Shown here: positions 11,838 to 23,394 of the stretch, piece after piece
Layout: each line of letters begins with the position of its first letter
Position numbering within the stretch: position 1 is the first letter of the stretch
Assembly (NCBI GenBank): GCA_017311315.1
Contig: CM029626.1
Span: 28,258,672-28,322,671, forward strand
Reading direction: 5' to 3'
DNA length: 64,000 nt
Source of the DNA: Dendrocalamus latiflorus
Lineage: Eukaryota > Streptophyta > Magnoliopsida > Poales > Poaceae
Notes under the pieces: model-generated
What the model was told of the DNA's origin: nothing
Seen by the model: the letters and a program-made list of their open reading frames with translations, nothing else
Databases searched by the model: none
Translations under genes and position numbers: made by a program

Positions 11838-12845
11838 CTAGTGCTCAATCCCTCGAATGGGTGGAAGTCCTGGAGGTATCTCATCAGGGAAAACATCTCT
11901 AAACTCCTGCAAAAGGTTAGTGACAGGAGCAGGCAAAGTGCAAGGCATATTATCAAGAGAAAATAAAGCATCTTTGCACACAAAAGCATAGCATGTATCA
12001 TTAACATCATCAATTGCAGCAAGGTCTGATTTTGTGGCAAGCATAACAAAATTTTTCAAATGGATTACTTGCTGTTTTTCAGATTTTTCATGTTCCTTTG
12101 GATCATTAGTAGCAGCAGCTCTCTCCCTATCGGCCTCTATAATCTCAGCTGGGGTCAAAGGCAGTAAAGTAACGTTCTTTCCCTTATGCATAAAAGTGTA
12201 TTTGTTACTACTACCATGGTGTAAAGCATCAGTATCAAATTCCCAAGGTCGACCCAATAAAAGAGAGCATGCTTGCATGGGAACCACATCACAATCAACA
12301 TGATCGGCATAACCACCAATGGAAAAATGGACTCGGCATGTTTGCGTTACCTTAGCTTTTCCAGAGTCATTTAACCACTGAATATGGTATGGATGTGGAT
12401 GCGGTCGCGTGGTCAAGCCAAGCTTCTTGACCAAATCAGAAATCACCAAGTTGTTGCAGCTTCCTCCATCAATGATGACACGTGCGCGCCGGTTCTTGAT
12501 TGCGAAGAAAGTCTGAAACAAATTATGGCGTTGAAGCTTATTGGGTTGTTGTACCTGTGTGCTGAGGACTCGCTGCACAATGATGCTCCGTAGCGTCGCT
12601 GTGGACGCCCCACCAAGGACCAGGTCGTCATCACCACCGCCATTGTCGTCCGAGGCAGCAGCAACATCATCATCCTCCTCGACATCCGAAGTGCTGATGT
12701 AGCCTCCATCTTCTGTGGCGATGTATGCCCGTTGGCTAGGGCAATTCTTCTGCACATGACCAAGCCCATGGCAGCGGTGGCACTGAATGTCGGAGGAGCG
12801 GCCCGTTGAAGCCACAGAAGAAGAACTCTTGGCTGGACCCTTCAA
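11838..12845 (-). pseudogene. gag-pol: CRM-like nucleocapsid zinc knuckle and aspartic protease
   Basis: Open for 335 codons. A CCHC knuckle (CHRCHGLGHVQKNC) lies at about 12,782-12,741. An acidic DDD/EE-rich linker follows, then the protease with active site VIIDGGSCNN near 12,470. In this lineage DGG replaces the usual DTG/DSG, so the site need not be dead. It ends with the RT lead-in DVFPDEIPPGLPP. The upstream frame (gag) joins through an indel in a T/A homopolymer near 12,850. Confidence 0.9.
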
Positions 12846-13941
12846 AGAATTTTTTTGTAGAATCTACAAGGCATGTCGTGGAAGGTGGCTTCGGTGGCGC
12901 TGCTGCAATCTTGTTCACAGGTGGTGGAGGAGAACGAAAACTCGAAGAATACTTGGGCAGTCCCGTTGATGTAGTCGTTCGCGGCGTGTAGAAAGGTCGT
13001 CCGGTGCTTGCCTTCGCTAATTCCTTGCGTCCCTGCAATTCTTTTTCTGCAAGCATAGCAAGCTGGAACAACTGGTTGACAGTAGTAAAATCTTTATAAT
13101 CAACAATGTCCTGAATTTCACACCGTAACCCCCCGTAGAAACGACAAATCTTATCCTCTGTTTCCTCAACAACCCCACAATGCACCATACCCTTTTGAAG
13201 CTCAGCATAATAGTCCTGAACAGAACTATCACCTTGTTCTAAGCGCTGCAATTTTTTTCTCAAATCACGTTTATATGAGGGAGGAACAAAACGATTACGC
13301 ATAGCTTCTTTTAACTGCTCCCATGTTTCAGGTTATAAGCGCATGGTACCCAGTTCATTCCACCAGATAATAGCAAAGTCCTTAAACTCACTAGTAGCTT
13401 GTCTAACTCTATGTTGTTCAGGAACCAAGTGAGAATTAAACTTCTGCTCTACCATCATCTCCCAATCAAGATATATTTCAGCATCATAAAGACCAGAAAA
13501 AGATGGAATGGTAAATTTGACTTTAGCAAAAGGGTCGTCGTTACCATGACGGTTGTGGTTATTACCTCCCATACCATGTCGGTTTTTCTGAAGACGCCGA
13601 CGTAGTCGTGCATCTTGTGTCGCCCGCTGATCAATGTTGCCATCCGCATCATACACTGTGTCATCATCACGATGATGGCCGTCATTGACAGGTGGCAGGC
13701 GTGCCTCCAATGTGTCCATCCGACCAGTGAGGTCAGCCATCCGCCGCTCCACCCGCTCAATGCCTTCCGTGGTGTTCAACTGGGCAATGGCGGCGACGAT
13801 GGTGTCCATTCTCACGCCGAGATCTGTGAGTGAAGCATTTTGTTTGTCGAGTGCAGCTTGTAGCTGGTCGCGACTAACACACTCGTTGAAATCGCCCGGT
13901 GTCCCGTCCCCTTCGTCTCCTGCTATGGTTAGTGGAAACAC
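12846..13941 (-). pseudogene. gag: CRM-like gag (capsid)
   Basis: Capsid protein, 13,941 to about 12,846. The N-terminal part (IAGDEGDGTPGDFNE...) is followed by a coiled segment with heptad-like leucines (RRMADLTGRMDTLEARL). The retrotransposon-gag core comes next, with AEIYLDWEMMVEQKF, FAIIWWNEL and PETWEQLKEAMRNRFVPP. A TAA at 13,333-13,335 falls between WNELGTMRL and PETW. The true start may lie a little upstream (13,942-13,960), since the reading there is also open. A Pro-rich linker leads into the zinc knuckle. Confidence 0.85.
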
Positions 13942-14187
13942 AGGGAAAACAAAAGGATTATCCCTATCAACTACAAAGGAAGGGCAGTGGGAACCCGCAA
14001 ATGAAGTGGCTTACCAAGCTCTTACAAGTGTTCTTACCAAAGCAAGGCAAAGGATACCTGGAGAGTGTGATCCGGCGATTGTAAGGGTCAAAAACTGTGC
14101 TATCCGGAAGTAGGTATATGGAGCTTGGCAGGCCAAATATGTTAGTGGAACACAAATCAATAACAGATAGTAATGCTGAATAAATAT
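13942..14187 (-). other. CRM-like element leader next to gag
   Basis: Non-coding leader of the element between gag and 5' LTR, interrupted at 14,187 by the 3.5-kb LTR and continued at 17,703-18,292. I see no gene in it. Confidence 0.6.
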
Positions 14188-16074
14188 TGTCGGGACCCCG
14201 GATTTCCGAACCCGGACCCTCTGTGTATTACCGCACTAGTCCCAGATCAAAGCTAGTGCACACAGTTAAACAGAATGGATAAACATCACCAACAGCGATT
14301 TATTACAATAGTTGAGAGTACCGACCGAAAGGTCTCATTATTACAATAGAGGTTTAAGACCTCGCACACATGAAACACAGCGGAAGCAAAAGATAACTCG
14401 ATGACGACCCATCAATACGCCACAGGCAATTGACTGGGGAAGCGCGACCTAGTTCTCCGGGAAGAATCCATCACATCCACAAGCGAAGCAGTAGTCGTAG
14501 TCACCTTCTTGAGCTTCAACTTCCTCTGAGATTTATTTTTGAGTGTAGCATGTGAGTACATAAAGTACTCCGCAAGTCTTGGGAAAAATGCATAGATGCA
14601 AGGCTTGACAAAGGAAGGCTATATGGTTCTTTTGCACAAAGCAATATTTTAATTTCAATTGCTACTAATTATTTTCGAAGGCATCAATTTACTAAGGTAA
14701 ATGATTTTAACAGAACTAACAATTATACTCTAGTGAAGGTTCCATCCACCAACACTAGCTTAATCATTTCCAACTAAACCAGTTACTATTGCGGGTTACA
14801 TCCACCCTCTCTGGCTCCAACCGCCAGGATTCCCTTCCGAGAGTTCCCTCCACTCTCGGAGTACAAAACTTTTAATTTTAAAACCAAAACCAGAAATCTA
14901 CCATGTGAATGCATTCCTTGCCCGCCCTTGACCGTGGGCACGGCTATTCGAATAGTTTTACACTCTGCAGAGGTTGTACAACTTTACCCACAAGAGATAA
15001 ATTATCCTAAAAGTCAACATGCTTCCTTTGGCATGAGACCCAGATAAAATATCACAAAGCCTTTACCATACTCTAATCTAGCTAGATACCACCCGCTGAG
15101 GTTTCACCGCAGGTAGGCTAACTTCCCGAACCGAAGCCCCCTCTTGTGCCATATGAGTACAGTAAATCCCTGTCCCTCACTGTGAATAACCAGTCCATCC
15201 CTGGCACCCACTTTCCACTGGTGGCACCTAAACTAGACTATCATAAGTTAGTCAGCTAGGTCGTACCCATATAGACTTGTGGTTGTACGGTTAATGCTCA
15301 GTCTGGACAAACACAAGCGTCGGTCCTTAATTGACTAGGGTGGAACATACACTTTACAAGATCTCGTGCTTCCTGCACCACACCAAACCAACCCTCCACC
15401 CTCATCTAAACCAACTTTCACATTTTATTTTATTTTAAAATCACAGTGACAACTCCAATTGCCACTTCATTTACAAACACAAGGGTTCACTAATAAATCA
15501 TAATTTCCCATTTTCAAGATTTTCCAAAGTTATTAGATAGCATGACTAAGCATTATTCTACCATTCTAATATTCACAAAGATTAATAGTAATTTCATTAT
15601 TGAGACAAAGGAAGTTCTAGGGTGACAAGGTACATGGCAATCAATGTCAAATGAGGGCATAACAATATGGGATTAACTATATCCTAAGTTTTGAACTATC
15701 ATTTTATGTAAATAGCATGCACATAATTTAAAATAATTAAAACATTTCAAAATCATAGGTTCAAAATGATCAAAGGAGACTTGCCTTCTTGCAGGGGCTC
15801 TGGGTCTTCCTGTCGAGGAGTGGAGAGGTCTTCTTCAACGTTGGATTCTACGCACGAGAGAAAAGCAACAAAACAAATAAATTCAAATAAATAAATAAAA
15901 ATTCAAATAAACTCAAAAATTCAAATGGAGGCCATGGTTGGATAGATCATGATTTTAGATGAATTTAGAAATTTGAATGGCTGAAATCGGAGTTAAAATG
16001 AGAAAGTTATGACCTTTGGAAGTTTTAAATCGGAGAAAAAAAAATTGTCTTCGGGAATCAACGTGGTCGGAGAG

Positions 16075-16830
16075 GGAGATACGACTACTACAATGCAGTT
16101 GGAAGAGATTACGAGTACTCGGATGGAGCTTACGATTACTCGAATGGATCTTACTACCACGGAGAAGACTTACGACTACAAAGGAGACTTAAGACTACGA
16201 AGAAGACTTACGACTACTCTGAAGACTTACGATGTTTACGACCACGTAGTCGTTCACGACCAAACAGTCGAGATTACGACCGCAAAGTCGTTTACGACCA
16301 CGGAGAATGAGTTACGAACACGTAGTCGAAATTACGACCATGAAGTCGCTTACGACCACACAGTCGACTTACGACCACGCAGAAGCTAAAGACCACGTTG
16401 CCGTTTACGACCACGGCAAACGCTAACAGAACGCGGTCGTAGAGATGCTCGATCACGTGGAAGGCCACGACTTCAGCGGCGATGATCGTAACGAGATGCG
16501 ACCACGCTGAAAAGGCCAGTACGTAATCATAAACGACTACGACCGTGGTGAAAGAAGTGGACATGATCGATAGGGGTTTCGACCACGGAGAATTGAGTGG
16601 CTGAAGCCGAGAGCTGCTACAGGTCTTACGACCATGGCTCAAAGTGATCGACAACGAGTTTAAGCGGTCGTATGGTATTGCAGACGGTCGAAAAGGACTC
16701 TAACATGGTCGTACAGGATTCTAAGGGTTTTGGATTTGATCGTAAACAATCTAGGGCGGTCGTAAGACTCTACGACTACACAGATCTACGACCATACGGA
16801 TCTACGACCACACGGAAGGTTTACCTTCGG
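16075..16830 (-). repeat. degenerate TTACGACCACG-type array
   Basis: Dozens of imperfect copies of TTACGACTAC / TTACGACCACG / AGTCG fill about 750 bp at irregular spacing. The array is downstream of the LTR TATA box in the LTR's sense, so it would be transcribed. ORFs across it are repeat artefacts. Confidence 0.8.
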
Positions 16831-17087
16831 AAATTGATCGGCAGCGGGGTGGTCAGAGGGGAATGGAGATGGTCGAAGACGCGATCCCGACGCAGAGTCG
16901 AAGTCGAAGACGGGTCGGAGGGGTTCGGCGACGAGTGGAAGAGGCGGCGCGACTCGAGTCCAAGCGGTGACGGGGCTCTGGGGCACACGACCACGGCGAG
17001 GGCGGAGGCGCAACCGGTCAAAAGGTGGTCGAGGCACGCACGACAACCGTGGAGATGGAGCGGGAGGAGGAGGAGGCTGAGGGGGTA

Positions 17088-17095
17088 TATTTATA
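17088..17095 (-). promoter_or_regulatory. TATA box of the 3.5-kb LTR
   Basis: On the minus strand the sequence reads CCTATAAATATACCCCC, a good plant TATA box about 600 bp inside the LTR start. The relatives have CTATAAATAG at 55,521-55,530 and TTCTATAAGA (rc of 53,851-53,860). Confidence 0.65.
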
Positions 17096-17702
17096 GGACT
17101 CGGGGAAGGGGTGAGGCGGCGGGATTCCTCACCGAAGACCACGGCTTGAGATCCTATTAACACGGGGATAAGGCAACGGAGCGGCGCAGAGTTTGAAAAT
17201 CAAAGAGATAAGGAGCTCATCTCTTCGGAATTCAAATTCCCGAACGAATCGAATGAAGAGATAGAATTCGGGTAGGAGTCGATTGCCGGGGTTCTCGGAA
17301 AGAAGAGAAAGGAGAGAGAGAAGCGGCCGGGATGGACCAGGCGGCGACGTGGACGACATCCGTCCGTCCAAGTGTCAGCTGAAGGAAAGGGTTGGATTTT
17401 TATTTTGATTTTACAATTTCAGAAAAGGCTAGAAAATTATTTAGGCCTCAGAAAAATATGAAAATACCTCCAAAAATTCCAGAAAAATTCACAGAAGCTT
17501 CTGGACATATTTTGGACTAAGCAAAATTATTTCCAACTACTGTTGGTAAATTATTTTCATAGTTTGAATTACCTTTTAATTTTTAAAAATAGGTTTTAAA
17601 TTCCAGAAAATTCAGGAAAACCAAATAAAATCCAATTACTTTAAAATACTTTATTTGAATTTAAATTTTTCCAAAAAGCAAATTTTGGGATGTGACAAAT
17701 AT

Positions 17703-18292
17703 CCAAAGCACTGGTCCTAGTTGCTGGTCTAAATGTGTCCTATATCAGTGTTAGGATATGATGCACAAGGAGTCAAGACCAGAATAGTAAAGCAAAGACA
17801 GCAACAAAGATGGCTTGGCAATGAGAAACTTATTTCAGCATAAGCACAAAACAAATGAAGCTCTGTCACCTAAAACTGTGCTTTGTCACGTTTTTTTGGG
17901 CACGGATAGCACTCTCAGCGCTATAAGCCTAGGTGCCAAAATTTTTCTTTTTTTCTTTCTTTCTTTTATTTTTTTCACAAAGCAGAGCACAGAAATAGGA
18001 ACCACACAAAGTTTCACCTCAATCTGATGTAAGGTGTGACCTACAGAAAATGATGAATGTGCTGTAAATTTGGTGATGAAATTTCGGAGCTCGAGTACTG
18101 CACTTTCCAGGCCTAATTTGGGCAAAATAAATTTAATTTCACCCAATTTGAAAACAAATCACCTGATTTCGAGTCTGTATGAGAAAGTTATGGTTGTTTG
18201 AAGGAGAGCCTCCGAGTTATGGTTGCTGTGGAGGCCGAAAACGAAATCGGGTGGAGGAAATTGGTGGAAATTGGGGGCGGAAGCTCGGGGAA
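17703..18292 (-). other. CRM-like element 5' leader, distal part
   Basis: Lies between the truncated 5' LTR and the AATAT junction. No gene is seen. It has a T-rich run (17,940-17,975) and an imperfect inverted repeat (GTGCTTTGT at about 17,878 with CACAAAGCAGAGCAC at about 17,977). No tRNA primer-binding site can be found, so the PBS was lost together with the last about 130 bp of the LTR. Confidence 0.6.
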
Positions 18293-19072
18293 AGGTTATC
18301 AACCGTGCGCAGCCCGGTTGACCTCGCCAAGAAGGCTAATCCTCACCTGCGAATCGAAGAACACAAGCAAGAACACAACTGAATTGCAGATGTATTGATT
18401 TAGCACTCGAAAGTTGGGGTCTCACAAACCGCTTAACAGCGAAACTGTTCAAAGACAGAATAATCTAAGCGAAACCCCAAACCCTAATGGTGGGGGTGGC
18501 GGCTGGATATAAAGGAGTGAGGGGCGTGCAAAACCCCTGGATGCGCCCTAATGGGCTCCAACACGATACAAAGCCGAACGGCCCAAAAGACGGTGACGCA
18601 GCACCCTGATAGATTCTGAACACCCACTTGTTTCAACGATTCCCATTGACTCAGAAGGAATTTTGACATGGGACCAGATCCATTGGAAAGGTAGTCGTCT
18701 CAGCTTTCCATCCATATGTAGAACGTCCAAAACGGAGCCTGGATGCGATCTGGGCATCCGTTTTAGTGCGGCCTGGTTCTGGACTCCGAATTGGATTCGA
18801 AGTCGGCTTGAGTTGGGACTCCAACATGATTCAACTGCCCTTGCTGGACTTGTGCGCCTCGTAGCCCTTCTCCAAGTACTTCCAGGTCCTCTCCATGGTT
18901 CCTAATCATAATTAAATCATTAGGTAGCAATCGATTCTCAAATGAACAAAAAGAAGTACTTAGGAACGAGCTCACCTGTAAATTCAATTGTCGGGCGCGA
19001 GCTCTAGTGATTGGTCCTTGAATGTCAAGTGGAGGAGTGTTGTATGTATCCAAAGAAGTGATGTCCTCATCA
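18293..19072 (-). repeat. 5' LTR of the CRM-like element, truncated
   Basis: Matches 1762-2550 of the 3' LTR almost base for base and ends CA at 19,072. The part equal to 1633-1761 is missing, replaced by leader sequence at 18,292. The coding tail GPITRARARQLN is also present here, as expected for an LTR overlapped by pol. Confidence 0.9.
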
Positions 19073-19530
19073 AAACCAGTAAGCATGTCAAGAAGCTGCG
19101 TATCGACAATGGCTTGGAGTTCTGTTTTGGAGAATTTGAAGTTTTATGCAAGTCAGAGGGTATTGTGAGACATTATACCGTCCCAGGCCCTTCTCAAGTA
19201 AACGGTGTGGCCGAACGCATGAAAAAAATCATCATAGAAATGGTACATTGCATGTTGTCAAACTCTAGATTATCTAAGAGTTATTGTGCTGAAGTCGCTT
19301 CTTCTGCTTATTATTTATTAATCGGTCACCAAATTTGGCTATTGATAAGAAGACTCCATTGAGGTATGGTCTGGCTCTCAAGCAGATTATTCAAACTTAA
19401 TAATATTTGGCTGTCCTACTTATGCTCATATTAACAACGGTAAATTAGAGCCTATAGCAGTTAAGTGCATTTTGTTGGTTATAAATCTAGTGTGAAAGGA
19501 TATAAATTGTAGAATCCCGAAACTAGAAAG
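19073..19530 (+). pseudogene. pol: copia integrase, second half
   Basis: Resumes after the AAACC duplication at 19,075 (TSKHVKKLRIDNGLEFC). It holds the second catalytic Asp (RIDNG) and the Glu (NGVAERM). It is open to 19,362, after which a frameshift breaks SPNLAIDKKTP. Fragments of the usual C-terminus (NLKIFGCPTYAHINNGKLEP, GYKSSVKGYKLWNPETRKVV) continue in other frames. Confidence 0.85.
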
Positions 19531-20664
19531 GTGGTTATTAGCAGAAATGTTACTTTTGATGAGTTTATTATGTTGCATGATAAGCCATTTGTTAATGTTC
19601 TCATTGAGAAGCAATTAACCGTGCAGGTGGAGCATGTTATTGATTCAGGATCTACACTAGAAGTCGACAAGGAAAATATTTCAGAAGCCCCTATTGTTGA
19701 GTCACCAACACATCATTCCATTGCAGTTGATAGACAGAGGAGAAACATTCAGCTTCTTAAGCGATTGATTGAAGGAGCTAATATTGTGGTTTATTGTTTA
19801 AATATGACAGAAGAAATTGAAGGTACTATATGGCAGAAGAAATTGAAGGTACTGCAGAACCTTCATCTTATTCAGAGGTTATCTCTTCTAGTGATTTAGA
19901 AAGATGGATGACTGCCATGTATGATGAGATGGAATCTCTTGCCAAGAATGCCACTTGAGATCTAGTCAAGTTGCCAATTGAGAAGAAGCCTATTCGCTGC
20001 AAATGGATCTTCTAGAAGAAAGGAGTTTCACTAACCAAAGAGGTTAGGTACAAAGCAAGGCTAGTTGCAAAAGGATATAGCCAAATTCCAGGTATTATTT
20101 TTACAAATGTCTTTTCCCCTATTGTGAAACATAGTTCTATTCGCACTTTACTCAGCATTGTGGCTATGCATGATTATGAGCTTGAACAATTGGATGTGAA
20201 AATTGCATTTTTACATGGGAAATTAGAAGAAGACATTTATATGGAGCAACCAAAAGGTTTTGTTGTTTCGAGAAAGGGGAATTTTGTTTGCAAATTGAAG
20301 AAATCTCTTTATGGTTTGAAGTAATCACCTAGGCAATGGTACAAGAGATTTGACTCCTTTATGATATCTCAGAATTTTAAAAGATCTAATTATGATAGCT
20401 GTGTTTACTTGAAGATTGTTAATGGTTCAGTTATTTATTTCCCCTATATCTTGATGACATGTTGATTGCTACAAAAGTCAAGGCAGAAATTTCAAAGTTA
20501 AAGGCACAATTAAACAATGAATTTGACATAAAAGATCTCGGTCTAGCAAAGAAGATTCTTGGTATGGAAATCATTAGAGACAGACAGTTTGGCAAATTAT
20601 ATCTATGTCAAAAAGGGTATATTGATAAAATTCTTCATCATTTCAATATGCAAAGGCCAAACCT
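19531..20664 (+). pseudogene. pol: copia linker and reverse transcriptase
   Basis: The linker at 19,531-19,899 is followed by the RT domain: KWIF near 20,000, YKARLVAKGYSQ, LDVKIAFLHGKLEEDIYMEQPKGF at about 20,180-20,260, and catalytic LYLDDM at 20,444-20,461. Stops stand where family members have Trp, Gln or a charged residue (TGA near 19,956, TAG near 20,012, TAA near 20,322). A frameshift lies just before LYLDDM. A small local duplication near 19,826-19,855 repeats the AGAAGAAATTGAAGGTACT segment. Confidence 0.85.
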
Positions 20665-22780
20665 GTGAGTACTCCCTCAGCTACACATTTCAGACTTTCT
20701 TCAGCGTCATGTCTACAATCAAACGATGAAATTGAGTACATGTCTAGAGTTCCATATGCGAGTGCAATTGGTTCGCTTATGTATGCTATGATATGTTCTC
20801 GCCCCGATTTATCTCAATCATTAAGTGTGGTTAGTAGATACATGGTTAATCCTAGAAAAGAACATGGAAAGCAGTTCAATGGATTTTCAGATATTTGTGG
20901 GGCGCATCTAATGCTTGTTTACAGTTTGGGAAGATTAGAGATGGACTCATTGGTTATGTGGATTCTGATTTTACTGGAGATTTGGATAAAAGAAGATCTC
21001 TCACTGGTTATGTGTTCATTGTTGGAGGGTGTGCCGTTAGCTAGAAAGAAAGTTTGCAGGCTACCATTGCCTTGTCTACTATAGAAGCTGAGTATATGGC
21101 TATTTCTGAAGCTTACAAAGAAGCCATTTGGCTAAGAGATTTATTTACTGAGCTTTATGGAAGTACATCTTGAACTACAATATTTTGTAATAGTCAAAGT
21201 GCTATTTGCCTTACAAAAGATCAATTGTTTCATGAGAGAACAAAGTACATTGATATCAGGTATCACTACGATTGATGTATCTGAAGGAATGCGCGTAGGC
21301 TACGATAGCAAAAAACAAAAACTTTTCTACCGCGCACACCAGGACATCATGCTAAGGAGGGATCATGGATCGTTACCACTAGACGCGCAGCGCAGCGGAA
21401 GAAGAGTTGGAGAAGCCGATCCAACCACGCGCATCGAGGTAGTAGTGGAATTAGTCGATCGTCCCGAACAGATCGTCTCCTCCACGCGATCAACCACACC
21501 ACGTGCAAGATCCAATCTGTAGATTGTTGATGCCGATCAACGCCGCAATGAGCAGCGCCTCCACTGGTATCCACACGTCCGGGGCTGGAACGCCGGTCGC
21601 GAGTGTACCAGCACTCGCGAGCGGCTAGGGTTTGGCTCGGGTGGTGGCGGCTAGGGTTTGGCTCGGGATTAACAGAAGCATGCACCCCTCAACCCTCGCC
21701 TCCATATATATAGACCTCCTCACTTGGGCCTCGTGGACCGAGGCCCAATAGGAGTCTATCCGGATCTCTATCCGAATTGAGCCCACATCCGAATCACATT
21801 CGAATTAGTGTTCCAACCCGTTAAGTGTGCGACCCTGTAGGTTCACGTATACTTGGTCGCGATCCGGAAACGCCTTTCCGGTCACCCTGTTAATAGCGGC
21901 CTCTAGTAAGACATATTAACCCCAAAGTATGCGTAAAGATCATATCGGCTGAACCTGTAATGTTCTCATGTACGAATCCCTTTGCCTCACGATATAGATT
22001 GAGCTCAAGGCGAGACCTGTGTCATCCTCTTAATAGCTCAATCACTCTCTCGATTCCGTGATGAATTATAAACTCGTGATTGACTCCTCAATCACCTTGG
22101 CATGGCCATGCACTTTCATAATCCATTACATCGAGGGGCCCAGTGATATCTCTCCCATAAGGAGGGGCAAATTCTATCTTGATCATTCACATCCCACTAC
22201 ATGTTTCATAGCAAACCCGAAGGCTACTTTTATGACTACCCAGTTACGGAGTAGTGGTTAGTAGTCCCAAAATAGGCTACTACGCATGTTGGGAACCATG
22301 ATGATCTCAAGTCTAAGGATTCTACATAAACACTACTTGAGACTAACTGATGACACATGGAATCTCTGCAGTGTCTCATGGTGGGTCTATCCAATATATG
22401 TTCACTAACACATGTCCATATTATTGATTTGGTATCTCCATACCATGATCCATGAGACATGATCATCAATCAATACATATGCTGATCTTTGAATCATATT
22501 TGTTCCTCATATGATATATAATCAGGGATCATTTAGAAATAGCAACATTTTAGCATTAAGAGTCTCATGAATAAGTCACATACTCATTGATCAATAATGA
22601 TAATGTCTATTTCAAGGAACAAAGCAATGTATCATAAACATAGCATGTGATATATTCAACATCTCCATGTTGCCTCTAGGGCATATCACCAACAGTATCA
22701 TTACTCAAGGTGATATTAAAGTCGGCAAGATAAGTACTCTTGATAATCCAGCTGATATATTGACAAATGGCTAAGTTGGA
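20665..22780 (+). pseudogene. pol: copia RNase H, split by a solo LTR
   Basis: Removes the RNA strand of the hybrid. YASAIGSLMYAMICSRPDLSQ, GYVDSDFTGDLDKRRSLTGY, STIEAEYMAISEA and HERTKYIDIRYHY are readable over several frames to 21,281. The tail TQGDIKVGKISTLDNPADILT resumes at about 22,700, after the 1,413-bp LTR. It ends with a stop near 22,770. Confidence 0.85.
21282..22694 (-). mobile_element. solo LTR of a BARE/Angela-like copia (1,413 bp), copy 2
   Basis: Minus-strand twin of 6,695-8,107. In its own sense it starts TGTTGGTGATATGCCC and ends GCATTCCTTCA, with GTATC at 21,277-21,281 and 22,695-22,699. The length is identical to copy 1 and differences are sparse by eye. The TATA run is at 21,704-21,712. 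No internal region is present. Confidence 0.9.
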
Positions 22781-22914
22781 GCTATGCTTAGACTTAGTTG
22801 GTATTACTCACTAGTTCTATGGACTTTTGGCACTCAAAGTGTACATGCTAATTTTATTGGATGAGTCTATCATATTCTTCGACTACTGGAGAAAATCCAG
22901 CTCAAGGTGGAGAT

Positions 22915-23279
22915 TGTTAAAGTTGATTCGTACCGTATCCATTTAGGACACTTCATCACCTCATGCCAGACGTGGCATGGCAGGTACATGCGTAGGTTGT
23001 ATCAGACGTGATGTCAATCTGTACCAACCGAGTCTGATTCGGTTTCCTTTTCGTGTGGGACTCTTTTCCCTCACACTATATATATGTGCCCTAGTAGCCT
23101 ATAGGAAGGGCAAGCGCTCCATTGTAAACTCTCCTCATTACAGTGATTTGCCTTCGAGCACCCGTGGTTTTTTCCCACAAGGTTTTTCCATGTAAAAATT
23201 TTGTATCTCTTGTCTCTATTTTTCTGTGCATTATTTGCAACAAGTACCATTTATGCACGATATTTCATATCAACTATCA
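22915..23279 (+). repeat. 3' LTR of the Tork-like copia element (about 365 bp)
   Basis: Starts TGTTAAAGTTGAT directly after the purine-rich tract CTCAAGGTGGAGAT (22,901-22,914). The best right end is ATCAACTATCA at 23,279, which forms an imperfect inverted repeat with the start. A TATA run TATATATAT lies at 23,077-23,085. The right end is inferred because the 5' LTR is outside the window. Confidence 0.75.
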
Positions 23280-23394
23280 GCACGTGGCAAAATGATGTAC
23301 TAGTAATGAATTTCAGTGCAGGTCTTAACAATTATTGATGCAATTAAAATGGTATATTGCTTATATGTCTCAAAACAATGCAGCACAGTGGAGG
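23280..23394. other. flanking DNA between two elements
   Basis: 115 bp of unique-looking AT-rich DNA ending GGAGG, the left target duplication of the second giant LTR. It may be older host intron or intergenic DNA. No gene is seen. Confidence 0.5.

Larger units (their letters stand above)
14188..17697 (-). mobile_element. 3.5-kb solo LTR related to the giant LTR family
   Basis: Plus-strand ends are TGTCGGGACCCC (14,188) and GGGATGTGACA (17,697), with AATAT at 14,183-14,187 and 17,698-17,702. In its own sense it starts TGTCACATCCCAAAATTTGC, like the giant LTRs (TGTAACATCCCAAAA). It ends with the same shape as they do: ...GTGCACTAGC...GGGTCCCGACA. Shared blocks include the ATCTCTTGTGGGTAAAGTTG motif (rc near 14,995). 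It holds a TATA box (17,088-17,095), a GC-rich leader (16,840-17,080) and a degenerate CGACCA array (16,075-16,830). The rest (14,230-16,000) is AT-rich with no gene seen. Confidence 0.85.
1633..19072 (-). mobile_element. CRM-like Ty3/gypsy retrotransposon inserted in the copia integrase
   Basis: TG...CA termini, AAACC duplication and gag-to-integrase order on the minus strand define this element. Its polyprotein reads through the polypurine tract into the 3' LTR (EGEDDEDI...GPITRARARQLN). That overlap, and a C-terminus without a classical chromodomain, resemble the centromere-associated CRM/CRR/Cereba lineage (family knowledge; the assignment is an inference). It is split by a giant LTR at 3,468-10,164 and a 3.5-kb LTR at 14,188-17,697. 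Without these it is about 7.2 kb, the expected size. Two frameshifts in homopolymers and several stops make it inactive. Confidence 0.85.
1..23279 (+). mobile_element. Tork-like Ty1/copia retrotransposon, 5' end outside the window
   Basis: The copia order gag, protease, integrase, reverse transcriptase, RNase H, 3' LTR is readable on the plus strand in three surviving pieces: 1-1632, 19,078-21,281 and 22,700-23,279. The reading frame leaves off at 1632 in the integrase and resumes at 19,075 after the CRM-like element. It breaks again at 21,281 in RNase H and resumes at 22,700 after a solo LTR. The first codons already encode the gag N-terminus, so the 5' LTR should lie just left of base 1. 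Integrase and linker wording matches Tork/Tnt1-type grass copia elements (family knowledge). The element is dead: many in-frame stops and frameshifts. Confidence 0.9.

Noticed and set aside
16009..17163. ORFs of 126-162 codons on both strands
   Set aside because: They cover the degenerate CGACCA array and GC-rich leader of an LTR; no domain.
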